DNA of 64,000 nucleotides from Acetobacter musti (GCF_011516835.1 NZ_WOTB01000009.1:62001-126000), one strand, 5' to 3'; positions 45,403 to 54,462 are shown, counted from the first letter of the stretch. The notes: generated from the sequence alone by a model not told the origin. Numbers and translations: made by a program.

Positions 45403-45431
45403 TTGACGGGGATGGCTCTCATCCGCAATAA
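45403..45431 (+). promoter_or_regulatory. Promoter of metZ
   Basis: TTGACG, a 17-base spacer and CAATAA. Transcription would start near 45438, just ahead of the riboswitch. Confidence 0.55.
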
Positions 45432-45459
45432 CCCTCCCTTCCCTGCTTCTTACGGCAGG

Positions 45460-45515
45460 ACCTCGTGATTTGTATGGCCGGCTTGCGGCGAGGATAAAGA
45501 ACCGCGCTAAAGAGG
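45460..45515 (+). promoter_or_regulatory. SAM-II (SAM_alpha) riboswitch in the metZ leader
   Basis: S-adenosylmethionine-binding leader RNA of the alphaproteobacterial type. Stem P1 is CCTCG (45461-45465) with CGAGG (45489-45493). The loop carries the conserved TGATTTG and GGCTTGCGG segments, and the 3' strand carries ATAAAG and CGCTAAAGAGG, which form the pseudoknot in the known structure. Placement between a promoter and metZ (120 bases upstream of its ATG) fits the known genes of this class. It should lower metZ expression when SAM is abundant. Confidence 0.88.
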
Positions 45516-45636
45516 CACTGGCAGGCGGACCGCGCCTTCCAAGGTTTCCACGGTCGACGACCCGTGCGCGGGGCGGCAGTGATCCGCTTTCTCTGTCTGT
45601 CTCGCGCGATGGATTAAGGACAGAACCGAGACCGCG

Positions 45637-46875
45637 ATGACAGACAAGACAGAAAACCCGTCCGATACTTCCGCTTCGTCCGGATGGCGTACCGCGACCC
45701 GGCTGCTTCATGCCGGTGTGGAACGCACGCCGTATGGGGAGACGAGCGAGGCCCTCTTTCTAACTTCCGGCTTTGTCTATGACAGTGCCGAGCAGGCGGC
45801 CGCGACGTTTACGGGCGATGCGGTTCATTATCAGTATTCCCGCTTTGGCAACCCGACGGTGGACGCGCTGCAGCGTCGTCTCGCTGATCTGGAAGGCGCG
45901 GAATCCTGTATCGCGACCTCGACGGGCATGGGAGCGGTCTCGTCGGCCCTTCTGGCGCTGGTCAGAGCCGGAGATCGCGTCGTGGCGTCCCGCGCGCTGT
46001 TCGGCTCGTGTCACTGGATCATTGCGAATCTGCTTCCGCAATATGGGGTGGAGACCATTTTCGTCGATGGTGGCGATCCGGATGCGTGGGGAGCGGCGCT
46101 CAGCAGGCCGACTGCGGCGGTGCTTCTGGAGAGTCCGTCCAATCCGATGCTCGATGTGCTCGATATCGCGGCCATCTCGGAACGCGCGCATGCGGCGGGT
46201 GCGATCGTGATCGTGGATAACGCGTTTGCCTCGCCGGTTTATCAGAAGCCTCTGGCGCTGGGCGCGGATGTCGTCGTGTATTCCTGCACGAAGCATATCG
46301 ATGGCCAGGGCCGTGTGCTGGGCGGCGCGATTCTCGGGCGGGCGGACTGGCTCAATGAAGTGGTGCTCCCGTTCACCCGTAACACCGGAAATGCCCTGTC
46401 GCCCTTCAATGCCTGGGTCATGCTTAAAAGCCTTGAGACGCTGCCGCTGCGCGTGGACGCGATGACGCGCAACGCGGCTGCCGTTGCGGACTGGCTGGCC
46501 GATGCGCCGGGGATTGTCGGTGTGCGGTATCCGGGCCGGAGCGATCATCCGCAGCATGACATTGCGAAACGGCAGATGAGCGGGTTCGGCTCGCTGGTGG
46601 CGTTCGAGGTTGCGGGCGGACAGGCGGGGGCTTTTGCTTTCCTTGACGCATTGCGGGTGATCCTGATCTCCAATAATCTTGGTGATGCGCGCTCACTCGC
46701 GACCCATCCCGCGACGACGACACACATGAAGATTGGTCCGGAAGAGCGTGCCCGTCTGGGAATCTCGGATGGTGCCATCAGGCTGTCGGTCGGTCTGGAA
46801 GACGCCGCGGATCTGACTGAGGATCTCGCCAGGGGTGTTGCGGCTCTGAAGTCTCGTGGCTTCGGAGCGGGCTGA
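45637..46875 (+). CDS. metZ: O-succinylhomoserine sulfhydrylase
   Basis: PLP enzyme that makes homocysteine directly from O-succinylhomoserine and sulfide. The PLP lysine is Lys219 in VVYSCTKHIDGQGRV. The family segments YSRFGNPTVDALQRRL, TSTGMGAVSSALLAL and VDNAFASPVYQKPL are clear. The length of 412 residues is normal. MetZ rather than cystathionine gamma-synthase is inferred from the HIDGQGRV segment and the class of riboswitch upstream. ATG at 45637 with no strong Shine-Dalgarno sequence nearby, which may matter for riboswitch control of initiation. Confidence 0.92.
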   Translation: MTDKTENPSDTSASSGWRTATRLLHAGVERTPYGETSEALFLTSGFVYDSAEQAAATFTGDAVHYQYSRFGNPTVDALQRRLADLEGAESCIATSTGMGAVSSALLALVRAGDRVVASRALFGSCHWIIANLLPQYGVETIFVDGGDPDAWGAALSRPTAAVLLESPSNPMLDVLDIAAISERAHAAGAIVIVDNAFASPVYQKPLALGADVVVYSCTKHIDGQGRVLGGAILGRADWLNEVVLPFTRNTGNALSPFNAWVMLKSLETLPLRVDAMTRNAAAVADWLADAPGIVGVRYPGRSDHPQHDIAKRQMSGFGSLVAFEVAGGQAGAFAFLDALRVILISNNLGDARSLATHPATTTHMKIGPEERARLGISDGAIRLSVGLEDAADLTEDLARGVAALKSRGFGAG

Positions 46876-46963
46876 CGTTCCGGAATATGTTGCCAGTCCG
46901 TGCCGACTCAGGGCTCACCGGCGTGGATGCTGTTTTTTTTTGAGCCCGTCGTCCGTCCCGACG

Positions 46964-46992
46964 ATCCGGTCAGGCCAGTGGTCTGACCGGAT
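46964..46992 (+). terminator. Terminator after metZ
   Basis: ATCCGGTCAG and CTGACCGGAT form a perfect 10-bp stem with a 9-base loop, followed by TTCGTTCC. A run of ten T lies 22 bases upstream (46932-46941). Confidence 0.75.
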
Positions 46993-47027
46993 TTCGTTCC
47001 GGTTAATCAGAGGGGGTAGAGCCCGCA

Positions 47028-47504
47028 ATGTCCTCCAGGCCGCCAATGCCGCCGAAACTTTTCATGGACCCGGAAGCCGCGCTGAGCGAGGCGATCGCGG
47101 CGCTTCCGGCGTATGAGGACACGACGGAGGGCGTGCGGGTCATTGTGCGTGCGTTCTGGCTCGACGACCAGTCGCAGCCGGAGGAGCATAATTACTGCTG
47201 GGGCTACAGAATCCGCATTGAGAACCACAGCGACAGAACGGTGCAGCTGCTTGAGCGCTCGTGGGAAATTATTGACGCGCAGGGGCAGGTCGAGCGGGTC
47301 CGGGGGGACGGCGTGATCGGCGAGCAGCCGGTGATCGAGGCAGGGTCCGGCTTTGAATACACGTCCGGTGCGTCACTCGACACGCCGAGCGGCATCATGC
47401 GCGGGCTTTACCGGATGATCGAGGAACCGACCGGGCGTCTCTTCGATGTCCGCATTCCGCCGTTCAGCCTGGACAGCCCTTACCATTCCGGTCTGGTGCA
47501 CTGA
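47028..47504 (+). CDS. apaG: ApaG-domain protein
   Basis: 158 residues. The fibronectin-like ApaG fold is seen in VRVIVRAFWLDDQSQPEEHNYCWGYRIRIEN (represented by HNYCWGYRIRIEN), LLERSWEIIDAQGQVERVRGDGVIGEQPVI (in part) and GSGFEYTSGASLDTPSGIM. ApaG has pyrophosphate-binding features and is often linked to diadenosine tetraphosphate or RNA-cap chemistry, but its role is not settled. The N-terminal 25 residues are an extension. ATG at 47028. Confidence 0.93.
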   Translation: MSSRPPMPPKLFMDPEAALSEAIAALPAYEDTTEGVRVIVRAFWLDDQSQPEEHNYCWGYRIRIENHSDRTVQLLERSWEIIDAQGQVERVRGDGVIGEQPVIEAGSGFEYTSGASLDTPSGIMRGLYRMIEEPTGRLFDVRIPPFSLDSPYHSGLVH

Positions 47505-47582
47505 GTTTTCCGGTTTTCGCTGCTTCCGGGCCAGCCGTGGCGCGGTGTATCCACATAACTGTTTGAAAAAGAGACTCCCGTG

Positions 47583-48215
47583 ATGAGCAATTCGTCCTCT
47601 CCGAAGGATCTGCGGTCCCCGGTATCACGTCCGTCCCGGCAGGAAGCCGAGGAGGCTGTCCGCGTTCTTCTGCGCTGGGCGGGGGAAGATCCCGGACGGG
47701 AGGGTCTGCTGGACACGCCGTCCCGCGTCGCGCGGGCCTACGAGGAATTTTTTGAGGGCTATCACATCAGTCCTGAAGAGCTGCTTGCGCGGACATTCGC
47801 GGAAGTTGAGGATTATGACGAGATTGTCCTGCTTCGCGATATCCGGTTCGAGAGCCACTGCGAGCATCATATGGCGCCGATCATCGGTCGTGCGCATGTG
47901 GCTTATCTTCCGCGCCGGCGGGTGGTGGGGATTTCAAAACTGGCGCGGGTGGTTGAGGCCTATGCGCGGCGGTTTCAGATTCAGGAGCGTCTGACCGCGC
48001 AGATTGCCAACACGATCGATGCGGTTCTGGAGCCGCATGGAACAGCGGTGATTCTGGAGGCGGGTCATCAGTGCATGACGACGCGGGGGGTCCATCGTCC
48101 GGGGGTGTCGATGGTGACGAGCCGTATGCTCGGGGTGTTTCGGGAAAATTCGGATACCCGGCGGGAGCTGATGGCGATGCTTAACCGCCCGACGATTGGC
48201 GAACTTTCCGCCTGA
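47583..48215 (+). CDS. folE: GTP cyclohydrolase I
   Basis: Converts GTP to dihydroneopterin triphosphate, the first step of folate synthesis. The zinc and catalytic signature is [23 protein letters not shown], given here by [22 protein letters not shown] carries the third zinc Cys and catalytic His. [20 protein letters not shown] is also characteristic. 210 residues from ATG 47583; GTG at 47580 is adjacent. A terminator follows at 48225. Confidence 0.96.
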   Translation: MSNSSSPKDLRSPVSRPSRQEAEEAVRVLLRWAGEDPGREGLLDTPSRVARAYEEFFEGYHISPEELLARTFAEVEDYDEIVLLRDIRFESHCEHHMAPIIGRAHVAYLPRRRVVGISKLARVVEAYARRFQIQERLTAQIANTIDAVLEPHGTAVILEAGHQCMTTRGVHRPGVSMVTSRMLGVFRENSDTRRELMAMLNRPTIGELSA

Positions 48216-48224
48216 GTGCAAGGG

Positions 48225-48264
48225 AAAGTCTTCCGGATTTGAGGCTTTAACCCGGAAGACTTTT
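48225..48264 (+). terminator. Intrinsic terminator of folE
   Basis: AAAGTCTTCCGG pairs with CCGGAAGACTTT over 12 bp with a 15-base loop, ending in a short T-run. It begins 10 bases after the folE stop. Confidence 0.8.
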
Positions 48265-48295
48265 CAGCCGGATCTGATTCCGGATTTTATGGACA

Positions 48296-48372
48296 GCAGG
48301 CCGGGCTCTGGCCTGGTCCGGAAAGGACGTCGGTCCCCTCATCCCGTTCAGGAATCAGGGGACTGCGTGCTT
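48296..48372 (-). repeat. Probable decayed copy 4 of the dispersed repeat
   Basis: GGGCTCTGGCCTGGTCC, GGAAAGGACG and GGTCCCCTCATCCCG align in order with the inverted-copy core (GGGCTTTGCCCCGGACCC, AAAGGGACG, AGTCCCTTTGATCCCG). It is in the same orientation as copy 2 and again lies between convergent genes. GTCCCCT/AGGGGAC inside it also forms a 7-bp stem. Confidence 0.5.
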
Positions 48373-48988
48373 ATTTTTCCACGATATTCCATGTGACCAC
48401 GAAATGATTCGGGACCGGTGAACTCGGCGTCATACCGACCGACGCGCTGATCTGTTTGCTTTTATAGAGATCGCTGATCGCTTTCTGATCTGCCTGGACA
48501 GCCTCGTTGCTGACGGGGGAGCCGGGACGCAGTTTTGTCACCGCGGTCAGGGCGTCTGTCGATATTTTGGAATTCCCTGAGAAGACCACACCATCCACGA
48601 CCGGTGCGACGCTGGCCTGTTCACTGATGACCCAGTTAACCTCCACGTTCTTTCCGATGAATTTCAGGCCGCCGCCAAACGAGCTGCCGATATTCTTCGA
48701 CTTGTACAGATCCTCAACGGCGCCCAGCCCTTGGTCGATCTGGGTCTGCGTCACCATGTCTCCGACATGAAATGGCACGACCCCCATGATTTCGGCGGTC
48801 GAAACCTGCTTATTTCCGGAAATATTAAGGGCTTTGAGTTTGAGCGGCTCGTTCGGGCCGGGCGCTGAGGCGGCGAGAGCATCCGTTGGCGCGATGCTGA
48901 GAACGGCGGCACCGGAGAGCATGAGACCGAGTCCTGCGGTCAGGTATCGCACCCTGAGGCGACGGGAACGCGGTGAGGTTTCGGTCAT
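48371..48988 (-). CDS. Secreted protein with two POTRA-like domains, no barrel
   Basis: 205 residues. Signal peptide ends in DALAASA. Two repeats follow that look like POTRA domains: LKLKALNISGNKQVSTAEIM with a downstream GAVEDLYKSKNIGSS, and VDGVVFSGNSKISTDALTAV with AISDLYKSKQISASVG. Each ends in a beta strand and a short Y/K motif. POTRA domains normally sit in front of a BamA/Omp85 barrel; here the protein stops. It may bind outer-membrane precursors or another barrel. Convergent with folE. Confidence 0.75.
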   Translation of the reverse strand: MTETSPRSRRLRVRYLTAGLGLMLSGAAVLSIAPTDALAASAPGPNEPLKLKALNISGNKQVSTAEIMGVVPFHVGDMVTQTQIDQGLGAVEDLYKSKNIGSSFGGGLKFIGKNVEVNWVISEQASVAPVVDGVVFSGNSKISTDALTAVTKLRPGSPVSNEAVQADQKAISDLYKSKQISASVGMTPSSPVPNHFVVTWNIVEK

Positions 48989-49322
48989 AGGTTATGCTCT
49001 CCGGACTGATTTTTCTGGTGTAATGATGCACACGCGCCGGATGCTGCCAAGGCCGTACAGGCTGTTTCGCGCTCATTATGGTGACGGCTGCCTGGTGAAA
49101 TTACGCGGGCTGCCGGTCAGCGCGACATAGGCGGCGATCTCCGTCAGGCGATGTGATCCGGATTGGAGGCGGCTGGAACCGGGCCTCCGCTTGCCTGCCG
49201 TGACGCGCTCTTCCTGCGAGGAGAGGAGAATGCGCGCGAGCAGGTCTGGCGCGATGTGAATACGCCGGAGCGGCACAGTTTCTGCTCACTGTTTCTTAAA
49301 AGAGCTCTGCGACGCTTCGTCC
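48989..49322. other. Gene-free stretch
   Basis: 334 bases between divergent genes. It must carry the promoters of the POTRA and TPR proteins, but I could not identify them, nor a small gene or repeat. Confidence 0.5.
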
Positions 49323-50837
49323 ATGACGAAGACCGCTCCCTGTTCTCCCTCCCCTGCCCCATCGGAATCCCGGTCAGCGCCTCCGGCGGACTCTCCGGCG
49401 GAATACGGCGCGTCCCTGCAGCTGGCCGGCCGGCTGGAAGAAGCGGCGGTCGCCTATCGCGAGGCTCTTGCGCAGAACCCTGACGACGCCCGCACACTGA
49501 GCAATTATGGAGGTCTGCTTTGCTCTTTCGGAGCGTTCCGGCCCGCGCACAGTCTGCTTATGCGTGCCGTGACGCTTGCGCCGGATCTGGCCGATGCATG
49601 GAGCAATCTTGGAAACGTGCTGCAGCAGATGCAGCATTTCGACGAAGCGATTGCGGCGTATTCGAACTGCCTGCGGCTCAGCCAGGCGCATCCGCTTGCT
49701 CTGAGCAATCTCGGGGTCGCGCTGGACTGCCGCGGCGAACATGCGATGGCGCAGAACTTTCACCGTGTCGCGGTCAGGCTGGCGCCGGAGAATGCCGAAA
49801 ATCATACAAATTTTGCCATCTCGCTTCTGTCTGCCGGCGATTATCAGAATGGCTTTCGCGAGTATGAGTGGCGCTGGAAAACGCGGACAACGCGCCCGCA
49901 CGGGATGACTGCGCCGTTGTGGAAGGGAGAGTCTTTCGTCGGACAGACTCTTCTGATCCATACCGAGGGTGGCTTCGGCGATATGGTGCAGTTCGCACGA
50001 TTCATTCCGCTGGCCGTCCGGCGTGGCGGACGTGTTATCGTCAGGGTGCGGCGGGAGCTTCTGAGCCTGCTTGAGGACTCTTTCCCTGGCCAGGAATTCG
50101 TCACGGAGGATACGCCGCCGCCGGCACATGACATTCAGTGCCCGGTGCTGAGCCTGCCGCCGGCGCTTGGTATCACACTGGATACGATCCCGGCGTCCGG
50201 CGGCTTTCTCACGGCAGATCCGGGAAAGGTCGCACGGTGGCGGGGCCAGCTTGCCGAAGATGCTGTGGCCCGGGGTGCGTCGCCCCGGGCGTTTCGTGTC
50301 GGTCTCGTCTGGGCCGGGGCGCCGCATTCGGAAATCCGGGAAGCTGAAATTGCCGATAAGCGGCGCTCGACGGATCTGGCCACTCTGGCGCCTCTGCTGA
50401 CCTCGGCGCCCGGTGTTCAGTTTTACTCTTTGCAGGTGGGGGCGAAGGCGGAACAGGCCAGGCACCCGCCTGAAGGAGTTCAGCTTATCGACCATACGGC
50501 GGAACTGCGTGACTTCAGCGATACGGCTGCTCTGATCAGCAATCTGGACCTTGTTATCGCTGTCGACACCTCAACGGCGCATGTCGCGGCCGGCCTTGGC
50601 AAACCTGTCTGGCTGATGTCGCGCTACGATCAGTGCTGGCGATGGCTGGCGAAGAGGACCGACTCTCCCTGGTATGATTCGGTCACGATTTACCAGCAGG
50701 ACAAACCGCTGGACTGGTCGGGCCCGGTTCGCCGGATGAGCCAGAATCTGAAGGCGCTTTCCGCTAAGCGCCACGACACACTTGCCCTGGAAGCAACCGG
50801 TGCTGTGGTTCAGATGTCGAGCAGTTCAACGGACTGA
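49323..50837 (+). CDS. TPR protein with a C-terminal glycosyltransferase-like domain
   Basis: 504 residues. TPR repeats from about residue 28 to 180 (LEEAAVAYREALAQNPDDA, LADAWSNLGNVLQQMQHFDEAI, HPLALSNLGVALDCRG), then a GT-B-like domain of the GT9/GT41-related kind. Its nucleotide-side strand carries TLLIHTEGGFGDMVQFARFIP, and the C-terminal part has LVIAVDTSTAHVAAGLGKPVW, the usual GT9-like D-T-S-T-A-H-V-A-A pattern. Similar proteins glycosylate flagellin or surface proteins, but no substrate is inferable. ATG at 49323 lacks a strong ribosome binding site. The last 28 bases overlap parE, on the opposite strand. Confidence 0.87.
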   Translation: MTKTAPCSPSPAPSESRSAPPADSPAEYGASLQLAGRLEEAAVAYREALAQNPDDARTLSNYGGLLCSFGAFRPAHSLLMRAVTLAPDLADAWSNLGNVLQQMQHFDEAIAAYSNCLRLSQAHPLALSNLGVALDCRGEHAMAQNFHRVAVRLAPENAENHTNFAISLLSAGDYQNGFREYEWRWKTRTTRPHGMTAPLWKGESFVGQTLLIHTEGGFGDMVQFARFIPLAVRRGGRVIVRVRRELLSLLEDSFPGQEFVTEDTPPPAHDIQCPVLSLPPALGITLDTIPASGGFLTADPGKVARWRGQLAEDAVARGASPRAFRVGLVWAGAPHSEIREAEIADKRRSTDLATLAPLLTSAPGVQFYSLQVGAKAEQARHPPEGVQLIDHTAELRDFSDTAALISNLDLVIAVDTSTAHVAAGLGKPVWLMSRYDQCWRWLAKRTDSPWYDSVTIYQQDKPLDWSGPVRRMSQNLKALSAKRHDTLALEATGAVVQMSSSSTD

Positions 50838-52849
50838 GACTGTGCGTGCTCCTGAATGAAGGCGTAGCGCAGTTCCGGCTTCCGGCCCATCAGGCTTTCG
50901 ACCCGCTCCCGTGTTTCCATTCTGTCTTCCGGTCGGGCGATGACGCGGAGCAGAGTGCGCCGGGACGGATCCATTGTTGTTTCCTTTAGGTCTTTCGGCG
51001 GCATTTCTCCGAGACCTTTAAAGCGGGAAACTTCTACTTTCGCGTTTGCTTTGAACTGCGTCCGGATCTTTCGCTCGCGATCGGCATCGTCCATCGCGTA
51101 GATGGTTCTGGCGCCCTGTGTCAGGCGATAGAGCGGCGGCTGGGCGAGATAGAGATTTCCGCCCCGGATCAGTTCCGGCAGTTCGCGGAAGAAGAACGTC
51201 ATCAGCAGGGAGGCGATATGCGCGCCGTCCACGTCGGCGTCGGTCATGATGATGACGCGACCGTAGCGGAGTTTGCTGTGGTCGAAGCGGTCTCCGATGC
51301 CGCAGCCCAGAGCTTCCACCAGATCGCGCAGCTCCTGATTCGCTCTCAGTTTTTCGGCTGAAGCGCTGGCGACGTTGAGGATCTTGCCCCTCAGCGGCAG
51401 AACGGCCTGTGTTTCCCGGTTGCGCGCCTGTTTCGCCGAGCCGCCGGCCGAATCGCCTTCGACCAGGAAAATCTCTGTCTCTTCGGCTTTTTCGCGCGTG
51501 CAGTCCGTCAGTTTCCCGGGAAGACGGAGCCTGCGCGTGGCGCTTTTACGCGGAGTATCCTTCTGCTCGCGGCGCCGCACACGATCTTCGGCGCGCTCCA
51601 CCACGAAGGCGAGAAGCGAATCGGCCTGGGCCGGGTTGGCGGAAAGCCAGTGATCGAAGCGGTCACGCAGGGCGGTCTCGACAAGCTTCGCCGCCTCTGA
51701 ACTGGTGAGCTTTTCTTTTGTCTGGCCCTGAAACTGGGGGTCCCGGATGAACAGCGACAGCTGCGCCACGACAGCGCCGAGGATATCCTCCGCCGTGATG
51801 ATGCTGGCACGTTTGTTCGACCGCTGTTCGCCCCAGGCGCGCATGCCTTTCAGGAGCGCCGCGCGGCACCCGGCTTCATGCGTTCCGCCCTGAGGTGTCG
51901 GGATCGTATTGCAGAAAGAAACGAAGCCGGAATTTCCGGATTCGAGAAATGCGATGGCCCATTCGACCCGGCCTGTCGGCTTTCCGTTCACTTCCGGCAG
52001 ATCGGCGTCACCGGCCCAGATCGGCGCGAGGAGCGGGGCGTGTGCGCCAAGTTCATCGGAGAGGCTGTCCGCAAGGCCGCCCGGGAAATGCAGGATGGCT
52101 TCGGCCGGCGTCTGATCTCCGGAGCGGATCAGGGATGGATCGCAGATCCATCTGATGGTCACGCCACGGAAAAGAAAGGCTTTCGAGCGGCAGAGACGAT
52201 ACAGGCGGGCCGGCTGGAAGGCGTGTGTGCCGAATATCTCGGGATCGGGCCGGAAGCGGATCTGCGTGCCGCGCCGGTTTGGCGCCGCTCCGACTTTTTC
52301 GACCGGGCCAAGCGGAATTCCCCGCGCGTACACCTGCCGCCACAAAGTGCGCTCGCGGGCGACCTCGACTTCGAACGAGGAGGTCAGCGCGTTTACGACC
52401 GACGAGCCGACGCCGTGCAGGCCGCCGGAGGTCGCGTAGGATTTGTCCGAAAATTTTCCGCCCGCGTGCAGTGTCGTGAGGATGACCTCCAGGGCGGAGC
52501 GATCGGGGAAACGGGGATGCGGATCGACGGGGATGCCGCGACCGTTATCGCGGATCGTCAGCCAGTTATCGCGATCGAGTGTGACGTCGATTGTCGATGC
52601 GTGGCCGGCTACGGCCTCGTCCATCGAGTTGTCGAGAATCTCGGCGGCGAGATGATGCAGAGCGGCCTCGTCGGTGCCGCCGATATACATGCCGGGGCGG
52701 CGTCTGACAGGCTCCAGCCCTTCCAGAACCTCGATCGCGCTGGCGTCGTAGGCGTTGCCGCCCTCCCCGGCTGCCGCCGGGACTTCAGACGTTTCTTTCG
52801 GGGCCGGCTGTTTCGGGGAGGCCCCGTCTGTCGGGAAGAGATCACTCAT
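50810..52849 (-). CDS. parE: DNA topoisomerase IV subunit B
   Basis: ATPase subunit that decatenates daughter chromosomes with ParC. GHKL motifs: LDNSMDEAV, RDNGRGIPV, GGLHGVGSSVVNAL. TOPRIM motifs: VEGDSAGGSAKQ and MTDADVDGAHI. Ends in RYAFIQEHAQSQSVELLDI. 679 residues, normal for an alphaproteobacterial ParE. The N-terminal 40 residues form a Pro/Ala-rich leader. Its 3' end overlaps the TPR-glycosyltransferase gene by 28 bases on the other strand. Confidence 0.96.
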   Translation of the reverse strand: MSDLFPTDGASPKQPAPKETSEVPAAAGEGGNAYDASAIEVLEGLEPVRRRPGMYIGGTDEAALHHLAAEILDNSMDEAVAGHASTIDVTLDRDNWLTIRDNGRGIPVDPHPRFPDRSALEVILTTLHAGGKFSDKSYATSGGLHGVGSSVVNALTSSFEVEVARERTLWRQVYARGIPLGPVEKVGAAPNRRGTQIRFRPDPEIFGTHAFQPARLYRLCRSKAFLFRGVTIRWICDPSLIRSGDQTPAEAILHFPGGLADSLSDELGAHAPLLAPIWAGDADLPEVNGKPTGRVEWAIAFLESGNSGFVSFCNTIPTPQGGTHEAGCRAALLKGMRAWGEQRSNKRASIITAEDILGAVVAQLSLFIRDPQFQGQTKEKLTSSEAAKLVETALRDRFDHWLSANPAQADSLLAFVVERAEDRVRRREQKDTPRKSATRRLRLPGKLTDCTREKAEETEIFLVEGDSAGGSAKQARNRETQAVLPLRGKILNVASASAEKLRANQELRDLVEALGCGIGDRFDHSKLRYGRVIIMTDADVDGAHIASLLMTFFFRELPELIRGGNLYLAQPPLYRLTQGARTIYAMDDADRERKIRTQFKANAKVEVSRFKGLGEMPPKDLKETTMDPSRRTLLRVIARPEDRMETRERVESLMGRKPELRYAFIQEHAQSQSVELLDI

Positions 52850-52927
52850 GAGGGGTCTGTCCCCCGGCGGCCGGGATTCGTCAAGAAGTCTGTTGCTCCG
52901 CCGGGACTTCAGACGGTCGGCTTCACG

Positions 52928-53449
52928 TTACGCGCGCTTCGTGCGACTCCGGCGGCGGGCTGAGCTTTTCGCGGCGGCGGGCGCCTCACAGGTCTCGAAG
53001 ACCGCGGGCTGCATGACGTCCCGGGCCTGAGCGTAGTTTGACAGATCGTGCTCGTTATCCAGCGCGGCGACTTCATCGAACATCGCCATGCGCTGCAGGC
53101 AGAAGATCGTGCCGGACTGCACGCCGTGCTCAGACTGGATGTTCGCGAGCTGCGTGATGTAGTCATCATGCTCACGCTGCGCGCTGCTGCCGTACGTGGT
53201 CTTGAAATAGGTGTTGAGGCGCTGTTCGCCGGCAAGAAGACTGCTGCGGAACTTCGCGACAAATTCATTGTAACGGTCCTGGGCCTTGCATGACAGGGCC
53301 GTCACCATGAGTTCGCTTTTCAGGCCCTGAATATCAAAAGCTTCACGGGCCGGGGAACTTCCGCAACTTGCCGCGGAGGCCAGCGTGCTGCAGGACAGAC
53401 CGGCCAGCAGGAGGCCGGCAGCGGCAAGACGGGAGAAAGCCGAAGACAT
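52928..53449 (-). CDS. Secreted hypothetical protein, four cysteines
   Basis: Unrecognised. 173 residues from ATG 53449, with GGAGA eight bases upstream. A signal peptide LLLAGLSCSTLASAASC fits Sec export; the Cys in LAGLSC could alternatively be a weak lipobox. The mature part is helical (AREAFDIQGLKSELMVTALSC, FVAKFRSSLLAGEQRLNTYF) with cysteines at SCGSS, SCKAQ, FCLQR and TCEAP, probably two disulfides. It ends in a basic SARRRSRTKRA tail. I recall similar unannotated secreted proteins in acetic acid bacteria; function unknown. Confidence 0.7.
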   Translation of the reverse strand: MSSAFSRLAAAGLLLAGLSCSTLASAASCGSSPAREAFDIQGLKSELMVTALSCKAQDRYNEFVAKFRSSLLAGEQRLNTYFKTTYGSSAQREHDDYITQLANIQSEHGVQSGTIFCLQRMAMFDEVAALDNEHDLSNYAQARDVMQPAVFETCEAPAAAKSSARRRSRTKRA

Positions 53450-53798
53450 ACAGAGTCTCTCCAAAAAGGATTCGCGCAGGTTGTATGCCTGCGCATCTGA
53501 CCGGAGGCGAGAATTTTTTGAAACCTGTTTGTTAACCAGGCTCGCTATAACGCCGATATCAAAGATAAATTATTATTTTCTGGCAGGTTGCATGTCTGCC
53601 ATCCGGCTGTCGTGCGACCCTGTACGGGTCGGTCCGGCGCCTTTTGCGCCGAATCGAGGCTGACCGCGTGTCATCCATGCCGGCCCGTGACCTTTCAACA
53701 ATGGCCGCGTTGCTCTAGAGCCTGTGGCAGCCTGGATCTGTGGCGACTCGCCATCAGATCGAAAAGTCTTTCACTCACCAGAATTGCGGAGCCTTTGC
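53450..53798. other. Gene-free stretch with a small hairpin
   Basis: 349 bases between divergent genes. Contains the hairpin GCGCAGG-N7-CCTGCGC (53474-53494) and nothing else that I can name; no clear promoter pair. Confidence 0.5.
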
Positions 53799-54323
53799 GT
53801 GCGACTGCGAGTTTTAGTCATGCCGGTTCTTACCGCCGGTCTTCTGACGGGATGTAATCACGGCGCGTTGCAGACCGGAATTACCGGAACCCCGGATCCT
53901 TTCGGCAGCGTCAGAACATCTGCCGTCTGTCAGGTTTCACCGCCGAAAGCGGGGCCGACCGGTGATCTGGTGAGTTCGATGACCGTCCGCAGCGACGATG
54001 GCCGCTGCCTCCTCAGCGTTGCGGCACCTGATGGCGGGCATTACGCTTCGTTTGGTGTCTCTCCGGCGCCGGAACACGGGAAAGCCTTCCTCTATACTCT
54101 GGATGGCAGGGTCCAGATTTCTTACACCCCGTCCCTGGGATACGCCGGTACGGACACGTTCACGGCAATTCTGATTCGCGGACCGGGGCAGAAGCGTGAC
54201 CGGGTGACGGTGACCGCGACGGTGGACGCGACGGGTGTCGTTCTGCCGAAGCCAGCCGTTTCCGAGCCGCCCAAGGCTGAAAAAACCACGAAGAAGGCTC
54301 CGGTGCGCCGCCGGCGCAAGTAA
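53799..54323 (+). CDS. Lipoprotein with a cadherin/Big-like beta domain
   Basis: 174 residues from GTG 53799, which has CGGAG eight bases upstream. A short signal ends in the lipobox LLTGC. The mature part includes a segment RVQISYTPSLGYAGTDTF that reads like the YTP...GYxGxDxFT core of cadherin-like/Big repeats (Ig-like domain). It ends in a strongly basic KKAPVRRRRK tail. Surface or periplasmic; role unknown. ATG at 53820 is a less good start because it shortens the signal. Confidence 0.7.
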   Translation: MRLRVLVMPVLTAGLLTGCNHGALQTGITGTPDPFGSVRTSAVCQVSPPKAGPTGDLVSSMTVRSDDGRCLLSVAAPDGGHYASFGVSPAPEHGKAFLYTLDGRVQISYTPSLGYAGTDTFTAILIRGPGQKRDRVTVTATVDATGVVLPKPAVSEPPKAEKTTKKAPVRRRRK

Positions 54324-54335
54324 TACCGGAATATG

Positions 54336-54364
54336 GTGCCGGGCGGTTCTTTCGCGCCCGGTAC
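54336..54364 (+). terminator. Hairpin after the lipoprotein gene
   Basis: GTGCCGGGCG and CGCCCGGTAC pair over 10 bp with one G-T pair and a 9-base loop, 12 bases after the stop. No T-run. Confidence 0.5.
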
Positions 54365-54462
54365 GACTGACAGTCCGGGTTTGTGGTGCACCGGTTTTGT
54401 GGCCGCCGGGTCTGAGCAGCGTGTCCGGCGACAGCACACTCAGTGCGGGGGCAAAGCCGGGT

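Noticed and set aside
46932-46941. A run of ten T after metZ as a terminator by itself
   Set aside because: No stable stem directly precedes it. The hairpin at 46964-46992 is the better candidate.
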